Shown: positions 51,574 through 61,306 of the stretch, piece after piece
How positions within the stretch are numbered: the first letter of the stretch is position 1
Layout of the letters: every line of letters begins with the position of its first letter
Source of the DNA: UBA4421 sp002470275
GTDB lineage: Bacteria > Pseudomonadota > Gammaproteobacteria > Pseudomonadales > Azotimanducaceae
Length of the DNA: 64,000 nt
Assembly: GCA_913052345.1 (NCBI GenBank)
Contig: CAJXDR010000013.1
Span: forward strand, 1-64,000
Direction of reading: 5' to 3'
Program-made: the position numbers and the translations under genes
Notes under the pieces: generated by a model
Databases searched by the model: none
What the model saw: the letters and a program-made list of their open reading frames with translations, nothing else
What the model was told of the DNA's origin: nothing

Positions 51574-52506
51574 TTGATCAACAAAGCGAATTTTCAGCGA
51601 ACAATCAAAAACACGATCAAGGCATCGGGCGTTGCTTTGCATTCCGGAAAAAAGGTCAATCTAACGCTGCACCCAGCAGCAGCGGATGCGGGTATCGTCT
51701 TTCGGCGAACGGATTTATCCCAGCCAGTAGATTTGAGGGCCTGCGCCATGACCGTCGGAGATACCAGAATGGCGACGACCCTGGAGAGCGGCGGTGTCCA
51801 GGTATCCACCATTGAGCACCTTATGTCTGCGCTGGCGGGATTGGGCGTAGATAACGTAACGGTGGAAATAGACGGTCCAGAACTCCCCATTATGGATGGT
51901 AGTGCAGCCCCCTTTGTGTTCCTGCTTCAATCTGCGGGTATTGAGGGCCAACCCAACCTCAAAAAATTTTTAAGAATAGTGAAACCCGTGCAGATCGAGC
52001 TGGATGGCGCTGAGGCATCGCTTGAACCCTTCGACGGCTTCAAGCTCAGCTATACCTTGGACTATGACCACCCAGTTTTCGCAGCGCATGAACATCGCGC
52101 CTGTATTGAATGTACCTCCGTCAGCTTCCTCAAAGAGATCAGCCGAGCTAGGACCTTCGGATTTTTGGCGGATTACGAGCGGCTCAAGATGCTGAATTTG
52201 GCTCAGGGTGGCAGTTTGGATAATGCGGTTGTTCTGGACGAGTCCAAAATTTTAAATACGGAAGGCCTGCGAGTGGCCGATGAATTTGTGAAGCACAAAA
52301 TTTTGGATGCGGTAGGGGACCTGTATCTGCTCAGATACAGCCTTATTGGGTGGTTTAAAGGCTACAAGTCTGGACACGGGACCAATAACGGCCTGTTGCG
52401 GAAACTGCTCGCAACGCCCGAGGCATTCGAGATCATCAGCTTTGATGACGAAGCATCCTTACCGCCTAGCTTTCGGCATTCAGAAGCTGAAATCGAGGTG
52501 CATTAA
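51574..52506 (+). CDS. lpxC: UDP-3-O-acyl-N-acetylglucosamine deacetylase LpxC
   Basis: LpxC is the zinc deacetylase at the committed step of lipid A synthesis. Zinc ligands are the His in STIEHLMSALAGLGVDN and the His and Asp in FVKHKILDAVGDLYLL. The catalytic His is in KSGHGTNN. The start is TTG 51574, preceded by TTGGGGGT; it places the conserved QRTIKNTIKASGVALHSGKKV correctly and no ATG fits. The length is 310 residues. It is the last gene of the dcw region and converges on dciA. Confidence 0.97.
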   Translation: MINKANFQRTIKNTIKASGVALHSGKKVNLTLHPAAADAGIVFRRTDLSQPVDLRACAMTVGDTRMATTLESGGVQVSTIEHLMSALAGLGVDNVTVEIDGPELPIMDGSAAPFVFLLQSAGIEGQPNLKKFLRIVKPVQIELDGAEASLEPFDGFKLSYTLDYDHPVFAAHEHRACIECTSVSFLKEISRARTFGFLADYERLKMLNLAQGGSLDNAVVLDESKILNTEGLRVADEFVKHKILDAVGDLYLLRYSLIGWFKGYKSGHGTNNGLLRKLLATPEAFEIISFDDEASLPPSFRHSEAEIEVH

Positions 52507-52542
52507 GCTCCGTCCGTGACCATCAGCACACCGGAATGCGGA

Positions 52543-52863
52543 CTACGGGGTTGACGTATCCGCAACTTTTACTGAGATGCGCGTCACGCTTTGAAAGGTC
52601 TGAAGCGGTTTAAGCCGGGAGATGATGTCCTCACTTTGAAAGCGCAGGCGCGTGGCAACGGCGGCATTGCGACAAATAAGGAAAAGGACCTCCCCCTTAA
52701 TATTGCCAACCTCAACATGAAACCGCAGCTCGTCATCCAGGACGGCGCGCAGCTCGGCGGTCCAGGTACGAAGATTCTCTGCGTGGCCCAGAAGCCGCTG
52801 GAGGCTTGATCGATGGCCCTCTTTGTTGCGGAGCAAGTCGTCAATGTCTTTGGCTCGCATCAC
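52543..52863 (-). CDS. dciA: DciA-type replicative helicase loader (DUF721)
   Basis: DciA is the ancestral loader of the replicative helicase DnaB in bacteria lacking DnaC. The 106 residues have the DUF721 pattern: an N-terminal helical region followed by a KH-like domain (LRAVLDDELRFHVEVGNIKGEVLFLICRNAAVATRLRFQSEDIISRL). The position between lpxC and secA is where dciA is found in many gammaproteobacteria. Here it lies antiparallel to its neighbours, with 36 bases to the lpxC stop. The family assignment is good; the helicase role is inferred. Confidence 0.82.
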   Translation of the reverse strand: MMRAKDIDDLLRNKEGHRSSLQRLLGHAENLRTWTAELRAVLDDELRFHVEVGNIKGEVLFLICRNAAVATRLRFQSEDIISRLKPLQTFQSVTRISVKVADTSTP

Positions 52864-52992
52864 CTCTCCCTGGGGCGAAACCCCACTCCATCATTTTAGT
52901 CCACCCCGTAATCCATGCGACGGGCGCTAAAGATAATTCCTTGTCTACCGACTTTTTGCTATCGTCCCTCACATGAGAGCAAAAGCGCGCCT

Positions 52993-53916
52993 ATGAGACT
53001 AATCATTGTTGGACACAACGGGAAGACGCAGAACGTCTCGCTGACCAAGGGTCAGTTGTGGCTTGGGGGGGCTTGTATTGTCACTCTGATCGTTGGGCTG
53101 GTGTCTGCGGGCTTCTTCCTGAAGCAGGCAGATTTTGTTGATGCCGCGGTCATCGCCAGTTGGCGCGCCCAACTCTCTGATCAAAAAGAGGTTGTTTCCA
53201 ATCTACAGAACAAGTCGATCGCCTACAGTCAGGCGGTGGGTCGTCAAATTGCAGAAATGCAGGCACGGTTGTGGCGCATGGAGGCCTTAGCCTCACATAT
53301 GCAGAAGACGACGGGTCTGGAGGACGAAGAATTTAACTTTGATGCGCTGCCAGCCCAAGGGGGTCCCGAGATCGCGGGCACCCTGAGCGCCAGTCGGGTT
53401 GAGCTAGACCAGCAGCTATCTCTCCTTTCCCAGCGTCTGGAGCGGCGCGAAACCGAGCTCGGCATCCTGGACCAGGTGCTGTTGAATCTTTATCAGGGCG
53501 CTGCCGCAACACCTGCTGGCAGGCCCATCACCAAGGGCTGGATGTCGTCCCCCTTTGGGGAACGCACGGATCCGATTTCTGGCAGAAGAGCCTGGCATGA
53601 AGGGATGGATTTTGCCGGGAGAAAGGGATCCGATGTGGTTGCTGTAGCCAGCGGAGTCGTGACCTTTGCCGGTCGGCGAGATGGTTACGGCAACCTGATT
53701 GAAATAAATCACGGCAACAGCATTGTGACGCGCTATGGCCATCACGACAGCCTTGTGGTGAAGGCAGGGCAGGCCGTTAAACGCGGTGACGTGATCGGTA
53801 AGATGGGAAGCAGCGGTCGTTCTACCGGCCCCCACGTCCATTTTGAAGTGTTGAAAAATGGGAGGCCCGTCGATCCTCGACCGTACGTAGACAATGCACA
53901 AGTCGCGTCCGGCTAA
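52993..53916 (+). CDS. M23 family (LytM-type) metallopeptidase
   Basis: This inner-membrane-anchored protein has one N-terminal membrane helix (LWLGGACIVTLIVGLVSAGFFL), a periplasmic coiled-coil region (about residues 55-165) and a C-terminal M23 domain. The zinc residues are intact: HEGMDFAG gives the HxxxD and GPHVHFEVLKNG the HxH motif. It is therefore likely an active peptidoglycan endopeptidase rather than an EnvC/NlpD-type activator. The frame is open from 52915, but ATG 52993 (307 residues) gives the short cytoplasmic start MRLIIVGHNGKTQ typical of these proteins. It precedes secA. Confidence 0.92.
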   Translation: MRLIIVGHNGKTQNVSLTKGQLWLGGACIVTLIVGLVSAGFFLKQADFVDAAVIASWRAQLSDQKEVVSNLQNKSIAYSQAVGRQIAEMQARLWRMEALASHMQKTTGLEDEEFNFDALPAQGGPEIAGTLSASRVELDQQLSLLSQRLERRETELGILDQVLLNLYQGAAATPAGRPITKGWMSSPFGERTDPISGRRAWHEGMDFAGRKGSDVVAVASGVVTFAGRRDGYGNLIEINHGNSIVTRYGHHDSLVVKAGQAVKRGDVIGKMGSSGRSTGPHVHFEVLKNGRPVDPRPYVDNAQVASG

Positions 53917-53999
53917 GGCATTTTAGAATCGGCCGGGCGGCTGTAGATATCACCCGGGTAACGCTACAATGCCGCTCCCCTGCGGCAGACCAGTAGATC

Positions 54000-56744
54000 A
54001 TGGCCAATTTCTTTACCCGATTATTTGGTACCAAGAACACGCGCGAACTGAAGCGTATGCAGAAGGTGGTGGAAACCATCAATGCGCTAGAGCCAGATTT
54101 CCATGGCGAAACCGACCTGCTCCAGACGACCCTGGCCCTAAAAAACCGGCATGCGGAAGGCGCATCGTTGAATAATCTGCTGCCTGAAGCCTTTGCTGCG
54201 GTGAGAGAAGCGGCGAAGCGCACAAAGGGTATGCGCCACTTCGACGTTCAGCTGATTGGTGGCATCACGCTGCATGAGGGCAGAATCGCCGAGATGCGGA
54301 CCGGTGAGGGTAAGACCTTGATGGCGACTCTGCCAGCGTACCTTAACGCGCTCTCAGGGAAGGGGGTTCATGTTGTCACGGTCAACGATTATCTCGCGAA
54401 ACGCGATGCTCAATGGATGGCGCCCATTTATGAGGCGCTGGGACTGTCCGTCGGGATCATCCAATCTGCGCAGCCGGTAGAAGAAAAGCGAACCGCGTAT
54501 GCGGCTGACATAACCTACGGCACCAATAACGAATTCGGCTTCGACTACCTGCGCTCTAACATGGCCTTTACCCTTGAGGATCGTCTTCAGCGTGACCTCA
54601 ATTTCGCCATTGTGGATGAGGTGGATTCCATCCTCATCGATGAGGCGAGAACCCCGTTGATTATTTCTGGTGCAGCAGAAGAGAGCACGCGGCTGTATCA
54701 GATTATTAACAAAGTCGTGCCCACCCTCAGTGAGCAGCCCTTTGACGATACGCCGAGGGTTTTCGGCGAGGAAGTTCCCGAAGCCACCGGCGACTTTATG
54801 GTGGATGAAAAGAATCGCCAGATAGAGATGACCGAGTTGGGACATCAGAAGGTTGAGGACGCGCTGATCAAGTTAGAACTGCTTGCCGAGGGCGACAGCC
54901 TTTACTCCTCTGGCAACTTAAACCTGCTGCATCACGTTCATGCAGCGCTTAAGGCTCACGCGCTCTTTAAGCGTGACGTGCACTACATGATCACCAACGG
55001 CGAGGCGGTAATTGTTGATGAACATACCGGACGCGCCATGCCCGGGCGGCGATGGTCCGACGGCATTCATCAGGCCGTCGAGGCTAAGGAAGGCCTGCGT
55101 ATTCAAAACGAGAGTCAGACCCTGGCCTCAACAACCTTCCAGAACTATTTCCGGCTCTATCAGACGTTGTCTGGGATGACCGGTACCGCCGATACGGAAG
55201 CGTTCGAGTTCAAACAAATCTACGGACTGGATGTGGTGGTGGTTCCCACGCATCGTCCAATGATTAGGGATGATCGCAATGACCAGATGTATCTGAGTCT
55301 GGCCGAAAAGTACGATGCGATCGTAAGGGATATTGAAGGGTGCATTGCGGATGGCAGGCCTGTCTTAGTGGGTACCGCGTCGATAGAGAGTTCCGAATTA
55401 CTCTCCTCCGAGCTGAACAAACGCTCGATTAAGCACAATGTCTTGAATGCCAAGCAGCACGAACGCGAGGCGGATATCATAGCCGACGCAGGTCGTCAGG
55501 GAGCGGTCACCATCGCCACGAATATGGCGGGACGGGGCACGGATATTGTCCTGGGGGGGAATATCGAAGCCGAAATCTTAAGAATGGGGGAAGCCTCGGA
55601 GGCGCAGATCCAGGCTGCCCAGAGCGCCTGGGAGGAACGGCACGCGGCGGTGATCAAGGCTGGCGGTCTGCACATCATCGGCACTGAGCGTCATGAATCG
55701 CGACGTATAGACAATCAGCTTCGCGGACGGTCGGGCCGGCAAGGCGATCCAGGGTCTAGCTGCTTCTATCTATCGCTAGACGACAACCTCATGCGAATTT
55801 TTGTCACCGATACGGTTCGCAACATGATGCTGCGCCTCGGTTCTGAGGAGGGCGGTGCCATAGAGCATAAAATGATCAACCGATCCATTGAGAATGCCCA
55901 GCGGAAGGTTGAGGGGCATAACTTCGATATTCGTAAGAATTTGCTGGAGTACGACGACGTATCCAATGACCAACGCCAGGTCATTTACCAGCAACGACGA
56001 GAGCTGATGGAAGCGCCAGAGATCAGCGAGACCGTAGAGGGCCTGCGGGAGGAGGTGGTCTACGCACTCATTGAAGGTCATATCCCGCCACAGTCTCTGG
56101 TCGAGCAGTGGGACATTCCCGGTCTCGAGCAAGCGCTGCTGCTAGAATTTGGCAGTACGCAGGCCGTGCAACGGTGGCTGGACGAGGACGAAGACCTGGA
56201 TGAAGAGGGCCTGAGTGTAAAAATCCTGGGTCAAATCGAAGCGGAGTACAGCGCAAAGCAGGCGCTCTGGCAGAATTCGGGCATCGACATTCGCCAGGTC
56301 GAAAAACAAATCATGCTGCAGGTTCTGGATCAGCGCTGGAAAGAACACCTTGCGGCCATGGACCAACTGCGACAGGGCATTCACCTGCGGGCCTATGCTC
56401 AAAAGCAGCCCAAGCAAGAGTTCAAGCGGGAATCCTTTGAGCTGTTCCAGACTCTGCTACATAACATCAAGTTCGACCTTATCCGTACACTATCGCGCAT
56501 GCAGATAGAGAGCCCCGAAGAGATTGAGGCCCAGGAGCGGGCACGTCGGGCGGAGGCCGCTCGCAAGATGCAGTTTCGACACAGCAGTCCAGGTGCCGCG
56601 GAAGAAGATGAGCGTGAGGCTCACGCAGCTCGGGCTAAGCCTGCGACCTTTGTCCGGGAGGAGCGCAAGGTCGGGCGCAACGAACCGTGTCCCTGTGGTT
56701 CTGGGCGCAAGTACAAACAATGCCATGGGCGTATTGAGCAGTAG
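54000..56744 (+). CDS. secA: Preprotein translocase ATPase SecA
   Basis: SecA drives secretory proteins through SecYEG. Walker A is in MRTGEGKTLMATL (about residue 100) and the DEAD motif in IVDEVDSILIDEARTPLI (about 205). ATNMAGRGTDIVLGG is motif V/VI, and the C-terminal zinc SEC-C motif CPCGSGRKYKQCH binds SecB. The length is 914 residues. No secM-like leader gene precedes it. argJ follows after 21 bases. Confidence 0.98.
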   Translation: MANFFTRLFGTKNTRELKRMQKVVETINALEPDFHGETDLLQTTLALKNRHAEGASLNNLLPEAFAAVREAAKRTKGMRHFDVQLIGGITLHEGRIAEMRTGEGKTLMATLPAYLNALSGKGVHVVTVNDYLAKRDAQWMAPIYEALGLSVGIIQSAQPVEEKRTAYAADITYGTNNEFGFDYLRSNMAFTLEDRLQRDLNFAIVDEVDSILIDEARTPLIISGAAEESTRLYQIINKVVPTLSEQPFDDTPRVFGEEVPEATGDFMVDEKNRQIEMTELGHQKVEDALIKLELLAEGDSLYSSGNLNLLHHVHAALKAHALFKRDVHYMITNGEAVIVDEHTGRAMPGRRWSDGIHQAVEAKEGLRIQNESQTLASTTFQNYFRLYQTLSGMTGTADTEAFEFKQIYGLDVVVVPTHRPMIRDDRNDQMYLSLAEKYDAIVRDIEGCIADGRPVLVGTASIESSELLSSELNKRSIKHNVLNAKQHEREADIIADAGRQGAVTIATNMAGRGTDIVLGGNIEAEILRMGEASEAQIQAAQSAWEERHAAVIKAGGLHIIGTERHESRRIDNQLRGRSGRQGDPGSSCFYLSLDDNLMRIFVTDTVRNMMLRLGSEEGGAIEHKMINRSIENAQRKVEGHNFDIRKNLLEYDDVSNDQRQVIYQQRRELMEAPEISETVEGLREEVVYALIEGHIPPQSLVEQWDIPGLEQALLLEFGSTQAVQRWLDEDEDLDEEGLSVKILGQIEAEYSAKQALWQNSGIDIRQVEKQIMLQVLDQRWKEHLAAMDQLRQGIHLRAYAQKQPKQEFKRESFELFQTLLHNIKFDLIRTLSRMQIESPEEIEAQERARRAEAARKMQFRHSSPGAAEEDEREAHAARAKPATFVREERKVGRNEPCPCGSGRKYKQCHGRIEQ

Positions 56745-56765
56745 GCCGGCAGCCTCGGGTGCAAT

Positions 56766-57980
56766 ATGGCCGTTAATCTAAGCGAACCAACCGAGCTGCG
56801 TCCGGTTCCTGGCATTCGCCTGGGGACGGCAGCAACGGGTCTGAAGGAAGCAGGCAGAGACGATGTGGCGGTGGTGGTCTTCGACCCGGGGGCATCGGTT
56901 GCCGGCGTTTTCACCCAATCACACTTTCAGGCAGCGCCCGTGATCATCGCGAAACGTCACGCCCAGGGGGTGCGTGCCTGGGTCATCAACAGCGGGAATG
57001 CAAATGCCGCTACGGGGGCGCCAGGAGAGGACGATGCTCGGGCCGTTTGTGCACATTTGGCCGAAAGGGCGGGGCTAGAACTCGAGTCTATCCAACCTTT
57101 TTCGACCGGTGTGATCGGCGAGCGCCTCAACGTGGCCGCGATTCAGCACGGGGTTGATAGGGCTTTTGAGGGCCTAAACCCTGCGTCCTGGCTGGCCTCG
57201 GCCCGGGCCATCATGACAACGGATACGGTGGCTAAGGGAGCATCCCAGGTGATCCAGGTCGATGGGCATCTGGTGACGATCTCAGGATTTGCCAAGGGCT
57301 CAGGCATGATCAAACCCAATATGGCCACCATGCTGAGTTTTATCGGCTGCGATGCTCAGATCGAGCAAAGCCTGTTGCAGCGGTTAGTTCAGCGAATTTG
57401 CGATGCGAGTTTTAATCGCATCACGGTGGATGGCGATACGTCGACCAATGATGCCTTTATGGTGGCAGCGACAGGCCAGGCGGCACACCGCCCCATTCTT
57501 AGTGAGGATGATCCTGGCTATCAGCCGCTATACGACGGGTTGCTGCAGGTCGCTCAGACCCTGGCCCACGCGATTGTGCGGGATGGGGAGGGGGCTACGA
57601 AGTTTGTGGCGGTTAGGGTCAAGGGCGGTGCAACGGCCGGTGAGTGTTTATCCGTTGCCTATACCTTAGCCGAGTCGCCCTTGGTTAAGACGGCGCTGTT
57701 TGCCGGGGATGCGAACTGGGGGCGTCTGTGTATGGCCATCGGGCGCTCTGATGTGGCCCAGCTTGATCCGGCTGGCGTTTCACTGTGGCTTGATCAGGTT
57801 CAGGTCGCCGCAGGAGGATTGATGGCGCCAGACTATACCGATGGGGCAGGATCAGCAGTCCTTGCCCAAGATGAATATACGATCACCGTAGATTTGGGAC
57901 GAGGCGACAGTGAGGAAACGGTGTGGACCACGGACCTGTCTTACGACTACATAAAAATAAACGCCGAATATCGAACCTGA
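56766..57980 (+). CDS. argJ: Glutamate N-acetyltransferase/ornithine acetyltransferase ArgJ
   Basis: ArgJ recycles the acetyl group from N-acetylornithine to glutamate in arginine synthesis. It is an autoproteolytic Ntn-type enzyme: the cleavage site is the Ala197-Thr198 bond in MIKPNMATML, with Thr198 as nucleophile. Other conserved parts are WVINSGNANAATG, TVDGDTSTNDAFM and GDANWGRL. The length is 404 residues. Whether it is bifunctional with acetyl-CoA cannot be told from the sequence. mutT, often next in related genomes, is absent; yacG converges seven bases away. Confidence 0.96.
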   Translation: MAVNLSEPTELRPVPGIRLGTAATGLKEAGRDDVAVVVFDPGASVAGVFTQSHFQAAPVIIAKRHAQGVRAWVINSGNANAATGAPGEDDARAVCAHLAERAGLELESIQPFSTGVIGERLNVAAIQHGVDRAFEGLNPASWLASARAIMTTDTVAKGASQVIQVDGHLVTISGFAKGSGMIKPNMATMLSFIGCDAQIEQSLLQRLVQRICDASFNRITVDGDTSTNDAFMVAATGQAAHRPILSEDDPGYQPLYDGLLQVAQTLAHAIVRDGEGATKFVAVRVKGGATAGECLSVAYTLAESPLVKTALFAGDANWGRLCMAIGRSDVAQLDPAGVSLWLDQVQVAAGGLMAPDYTDGAGSAVLAQDEYTITVDLGRGDSEETVWTTDLSYDYIKINAEYRT

Positions 57981-57987
57981 AGCGCGC

Positions 57988-58194
57988 CTAGGGTTGATCG
58001 TCATCCTCTGATGATACCCCCAGGCTTGGATCATCGACGGCTTCTCCAGGTATGCGGTGTCCTTCTCCAGCCCACTCACCCAGGTCGATCAGGCGGCACC
58101 TGTCAGAGCAAAAGGGACGCTGCTCATTGCTCTGGGTCCACTTTACGGAGCGTTGGCAGGTAGGACAGCTGACGATTCTGGGTGTTTCAGGCAC
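57988..58194 (-). CDS. yacG: DNA gyrase inhibitor YacG
   Basis: YacG is a small zinc protein that binds GyrB and inhibits gyrase in E. coli. The zinc ligands are the CPTC pair and the CSDRC pair (C-x2-C-x15-C-x3-C). The segment RPFCSDRCRLIDLGEWAGEGHRIPG is diagnostic, and the tail is acidic. The length is 68 residues. It overlaps coaE by 8 bases, the conserved coaE-yacG pair. Confidence 0.94.
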   Translation of the reverse strand: MPETPRIVSCPTCQRSVKWTQSNEQRPFCSDRCRLIDLGEWAGEGHRIPGEAVDDPSLGVSSEDDDQP

Positions 58195-58774
58195 GGTTCA
58201 TCAAGGCCTCATGCAAGGTGTCGACCTGCTCATGCAGGTAATCGAGATCCTGATCATTGGTTATAACGTGGTCGGCCAAACCCAGACGAGCCGTGCGTTC
58301 CATTTGAGCATCAAGAATGGCCTGGACCTGGGTGCGGGGATTATCGTCCCTCGCCATGGTCCGCTCGATCTGCGTCTCCACCGGAACGTCGACCACGATG
58401 GTGGTGTCACACCAACTGTTTTGACCGGACTCAAACAGAAGCGGGTTAACCAACAGGCAATAGGGGCTAGTGCTGGCGTCTATCTGTTCGCGGAGATAAT
58501 CTTGAATTAACGGATGAAGTAGGTTTTGTAGCCATCGTCGCTCGTCGCCATCCGCGAAAACCCGTTGTCTGAGCACGGGCCGATCCAGGCGACCTTCCGG
58601 GGTCAGCACGGTATCGCCAAAGTGATCGGTGATGGCCGCCAGGGCGGGAAGCCCAGGCTCAACCACCGCGCGGCTTGCGAGGTCAGCGTCCACAACGTTG
58701 ATACCCAGGCTGGCAAACCTGTCTCCTGCGGCCGTTTTACCGCTGCCGATACCCCCGGTTAAGCCTACTAACAT
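58187..58774 (-). CDS. coaE: Dephospho-CoA kinase
   Basis: CoaE phosphorylates dephospho-CoA in the last step of coenzyme A synthesis. The P-loop GGIGSGKTAAGD is near residue 7, followed by VVDADLASRAVVEPG and LVNPLLFESG. DHVITNDQDLDYLHEQVDTLH is the C-terminal end of the fold. The length is 195 residues. It lies 62 bases downstream of pilC. The prepilin peptidase gene that usually sits between them is absent. Confidence 0.96.
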   Translation of the reverse strand: MLVGLTGGIGSGKTAAGDRFASLGINVVDADLASRAVVEPGLPALAAITDHFGDTVLTPEGRLDRPVLRQRVFADGDERRWLQNLLHPLIQDYLREQIDASTSPYCLLVNPLLFESGQNSWCDTTIVVDVPVETQIERTMARDDNPRTQVQAILDAQMERTARLGLADHVITNDQDLDYLHEQVDTLHEALMNRA

Positions 58775-58836
58775 CGCTTGTCCCTTACATCAGGGCCGAT
58801 ACTTTAACAAAGCAAGGCGCACGGGGGCAGGTTCCT

Positions 58837-60075
58837 CTAGGGGCTAAAGAGGGTGCCCATTTGAAACATGGGCAAGTACAGCGCAATGATCAAACCACCG
58901 ATCATGGAACCCAGGCACAGCATCATGGCCGGCTCGATCAGCGGGAGCGCTCGCTCAATACGCCCATGGGCTTGTGCGGCGTAGTGATCAGCAGCCTGCT
59001 CAAGCATTTTGTCCAAACATCCCGTCTCCTCGCCGATGGCAGTCATCATGACCAAGAGCTTTGAGACGCAGGACTTGGACCCCATGGCTACGCTCAGTGC
59101 TAGGCCGCTTTCAATATCCCGCTGCATGTTGGTTGCCGCTTCTCCAAAGATAAAGTTTGGGCAGGATTTTCCCGCCAACGATAGCCCTGTAGCCATGGGT
59201 AACCCGGAGGCCTGAGTGATGGACAGCGTCAGCGCGAATTCGGCCTGACAAATGTCGCGCACAATGGGGCCGATGATGGGGGCCGCCAGCACCAGCCGAT
59301 GCATAAACTGCTTTAAAGCCACAATGCGCCGGTAGCCTAGGATGCCTGCCCCAAGGCCCAGCGCCATGATGCTGGCGTAGATCAGCCATGTGTGCTGAAT
59401 ATGTCGGGAAGCAGCGAGCACCCATCGGGTGGGGCCAGGCAGAGACTGCTGCTGCTGTGAAAACATTTGCTCAAATTCAGGCACCACTTGGGTGAGCAGG
59501 ATCGCAGCGATGACCAGCGTGACGAACATCATGATCAAAGGGTGCATGGATGCTTTTTTTAGGGATGCTCTGAGGGCTAGCGATCGCTGCTGTGAGACGG
59601 CTAATCGGGACAAAATCCCCTCGAGATTACCAGTGCTCTCGCCGGTCCAGATCAAATTCCGATACAGGTCGTTAAAGTACTTGGGGTGTTTGGCAAAGGC
59701 CTCGCTCAAGGAGGCCCCGTTGGAAATTTCTTGTGTAAGAGCAGCCGCTAGAGCCGCTAGACCCCGGTTTTCAGATTCTTGTGTGAGAACGGTCAGGGCA
59801 TTGAGGATGGGGATGCCCGCCTCAAGCAACAGGGCCAGATGGTGAGTGAAGTGAGCGATCACTTTTTTGCAGAGGCCCTTTTGAAGACGATGAGCCATGG
59901 GCGAGGGTTCAGAGTCAAGCCGCAAGGCGGTAACGGTGACGCCCTGTTGCTGCAGTGCCTGCGTGGCCATATCTGCGTCGGGGCTTTGGAGGGTACCCCG
60001 GCAGGCCTGACCAAAGGCGTCTTCACCCCGCCAGAGATAGACGTTTTTAGGGGGATCAGGTGGGTCTATCTTCAC
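58837..60075 (-). CDS. pilC: Type IV pilus inner-membrane platform protein PilC
   Basis: PilC is the GspF-family platform around which the PilB and PilT motors act. Two cytoplasmic four-helix domains (LTHHLALLLEAGIPILNALTVL near residue 75 and ICQAEFALTLSITQASGLPMATGL near 275) alternate with membrane segments. The C-terminal LPLIEPAMMLCLGSMIGGLIIALYLPMF is a hallmark. The length is 412 residues. The start is GTG 60075, overlapping the pilB stop. The N-terminal region (about residues 1-55) is poorly conserved, as usual. Confidence 0.94.
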   Translation of the reverse strand: MKIDPPDPPKNVYLWRGEDAFGQACRGTLQSPDADMATQALQQQGVTVTALRLDSEPSPMAHRLQKGLCKKVIAHFTHHLALLLEAGIPILNALTVLTQESENRGLAALAAALTQEISNGASLSEAFAKHPKYFNDLYRNLIWTGESTGNLEGILSRLAVSQQRSLALRASLKKASMHPLIMMFVTLVIAAILLTQVVPEFEQMFSQQQQSLPGPTRWVLAASRHIQHTWLIYASIMALGLGAGILGYRRIVALKQFMHRLVLAAPIIGPIVRDICQAEFALTLSITQASGLPMATGLSLAGKSCPNFIFGEAATNMQRDIESGLALSVAMGSKSCVSKLLVMMTAIGEETGCLDKMLEQAADHYAAQAHGRIERALPLIEPAMMLCLGSMIGGLIIALYLPMFQMGTLFSP

Positions 60076-61280
60076 CCTGGCGAATCCTGGGGGAGGGCGG
60101 GTGTGGGCAAGACGCGAAGTACTTCTTCACGGCTAGTGATGCCTGCGGCAACGAGGCGCTCAGCATGGTGGTATAGGTCGCGCAAAGCAGGTGGCGGCGA
60201 TGGGTGCGTGGGCGCAAACTGTACGTTGCTCACCTCCAGCAGCTCAAAGATACCAAGACGTCCTGCATAGCCGTCAAAACACTGGCTACAGCCGCCCACC
60301 GGGGCACGGTAGGTCTGCCCGCCAGACTGCGGGCAGCTTGAACTGGATGCGATGGGTTCTTTGCAGTGTTCGCACAGCCGCCGCAGAAGGCGCTGAGCGA
60401 CGATGAGCGAGATCGAAGAAGCTAGGCTATGTGCGGGGATGCCCATCTGTATCAAGCGTTCAACCGTGCCCAGGGCGGAACTGGTGTGGAGCGTGGACAG
60501 CACCAGATGGCCAGTGTGCGCCGCGCGAACTGCCATGTTGGCGGTTTCTAGGTCGCGAATTTCGCCCACCATGATGATGTCAGGGTCCTGACGGAGCATG
60601 GCGCGTAGGGTTCTTGCGAAATCCAGCCCAATGCGTGGACGAATGGCGACCTGATTAACCCCGGGGAGGTAGAGTTCCACCGGGTCCTCGGCAGTAGTGA
60701 TGTTGAGACGGTCATTGTTCAAGTGTCGTAAGCCACCATAAAGGGTGGCGGTCTTCCCGCTTCCTGTGGGGCCGGTAACCAGGATCATTCCTTGGGGTTG
60801 GGCCAGGGTACGCAAGAACAGGCGCTGCTGGTCAGGCTCCATACCCAGGTTTTCTATTTGAGGCTGATGACCACCGCCCAGCAGTCTCAGGACAATTTTT
60901 TCTCCCCACAACGTGGGGAGGGTGCTGACTCTAAGGTCAATGGCGGCGTGGTCCTGGGCGGGAATGTGCAGGCGGCCATCTTGAGGTAGCCGCCTTTCCG
61001 CGATATCTAGATTGGCCATCACCTTGATTTTCGTAGGCAGGCGGGCGGCGATATCCTCAGGCGGCAGGGTTGTCAGCTGCAGCACACCGTCTACGCGCCT
61101 GCGAATCTGGTAGCCCGTTTCCCCGGGCTCGATATGAATGTCCGAGGCGCCTACCCGGAGGGCGTCGCCAATCAGGGCATGGACAAAGCGCTCGATGGGT
61201 GAGGCGTTGTCCCGGCGGGTTTCGACCACGGCAGCTTGCTCCGCTTGGATCGGGTGACAGAGGGTGCGATCAGACATCAT
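60072..61280 (-). CDS. pilB: Type IV pilus extension ATPase PilB, short form
   Basis: PilB powers pilus assembly. The N2 domain (IGDALRVGASDIHIEPGETGYQIRRRVDGVLQL) and the ATPase core are present. Walker A GPTGSGKTATLY is near residue 175, and the Asp-box/Walker B RQDPDIIMVGEIRDLET and the His-box HTGHLVLSTLHT follow. Zinc Cys pairs CEHC and CSQC also occur, with an extra Cys between. At 402 residues it lacks the roughly 160-residue N-terminal (MshEN-like) domain of typical PilB (about 565). No in-frame sequence upstream restores that domain. It overlaps pilC and is divergent from the pilin gene. Confidence 0.92.
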   Translation of the reverse strand: MMSDRTLCHPIQAEQAAVVETRRDNASPIERFVHALIGDALRVGASDIHIEPGETGYQIRRRVDGVLQLTTLPPEDIAARLPTKIKVMANLDIAERRLPQDGRLHIPAQDHAAIDLRVSTLPTLWGEKIVLRLLGGGHQPQIENLGMEPDQQRLFLRTLAQPQGMILVTGPTGSGKTATLYGGLRHLNNDRLNITTAEDPVELYLPGVNQVAIRPRIGLDFARTLRAMLRQDPDIIMVGEIRDLETANMAVRAAHTGHLVLSTLHTSSALGTVERLIQMGIPAHSLASSISLIVAQRLLRRLCEHCKEPIASSSSCPQSGGQTYRAPVGGCSQCFDGYAGRLGIFELLEVSNVQFAPTHPSPPPALRDLYHHAERLVAAGITSREEVLRVLPTPALPQDSPG

Positions 61281-61306
61281 GTCTGATGCTTGATGAGGAG
61301 GTTAGA

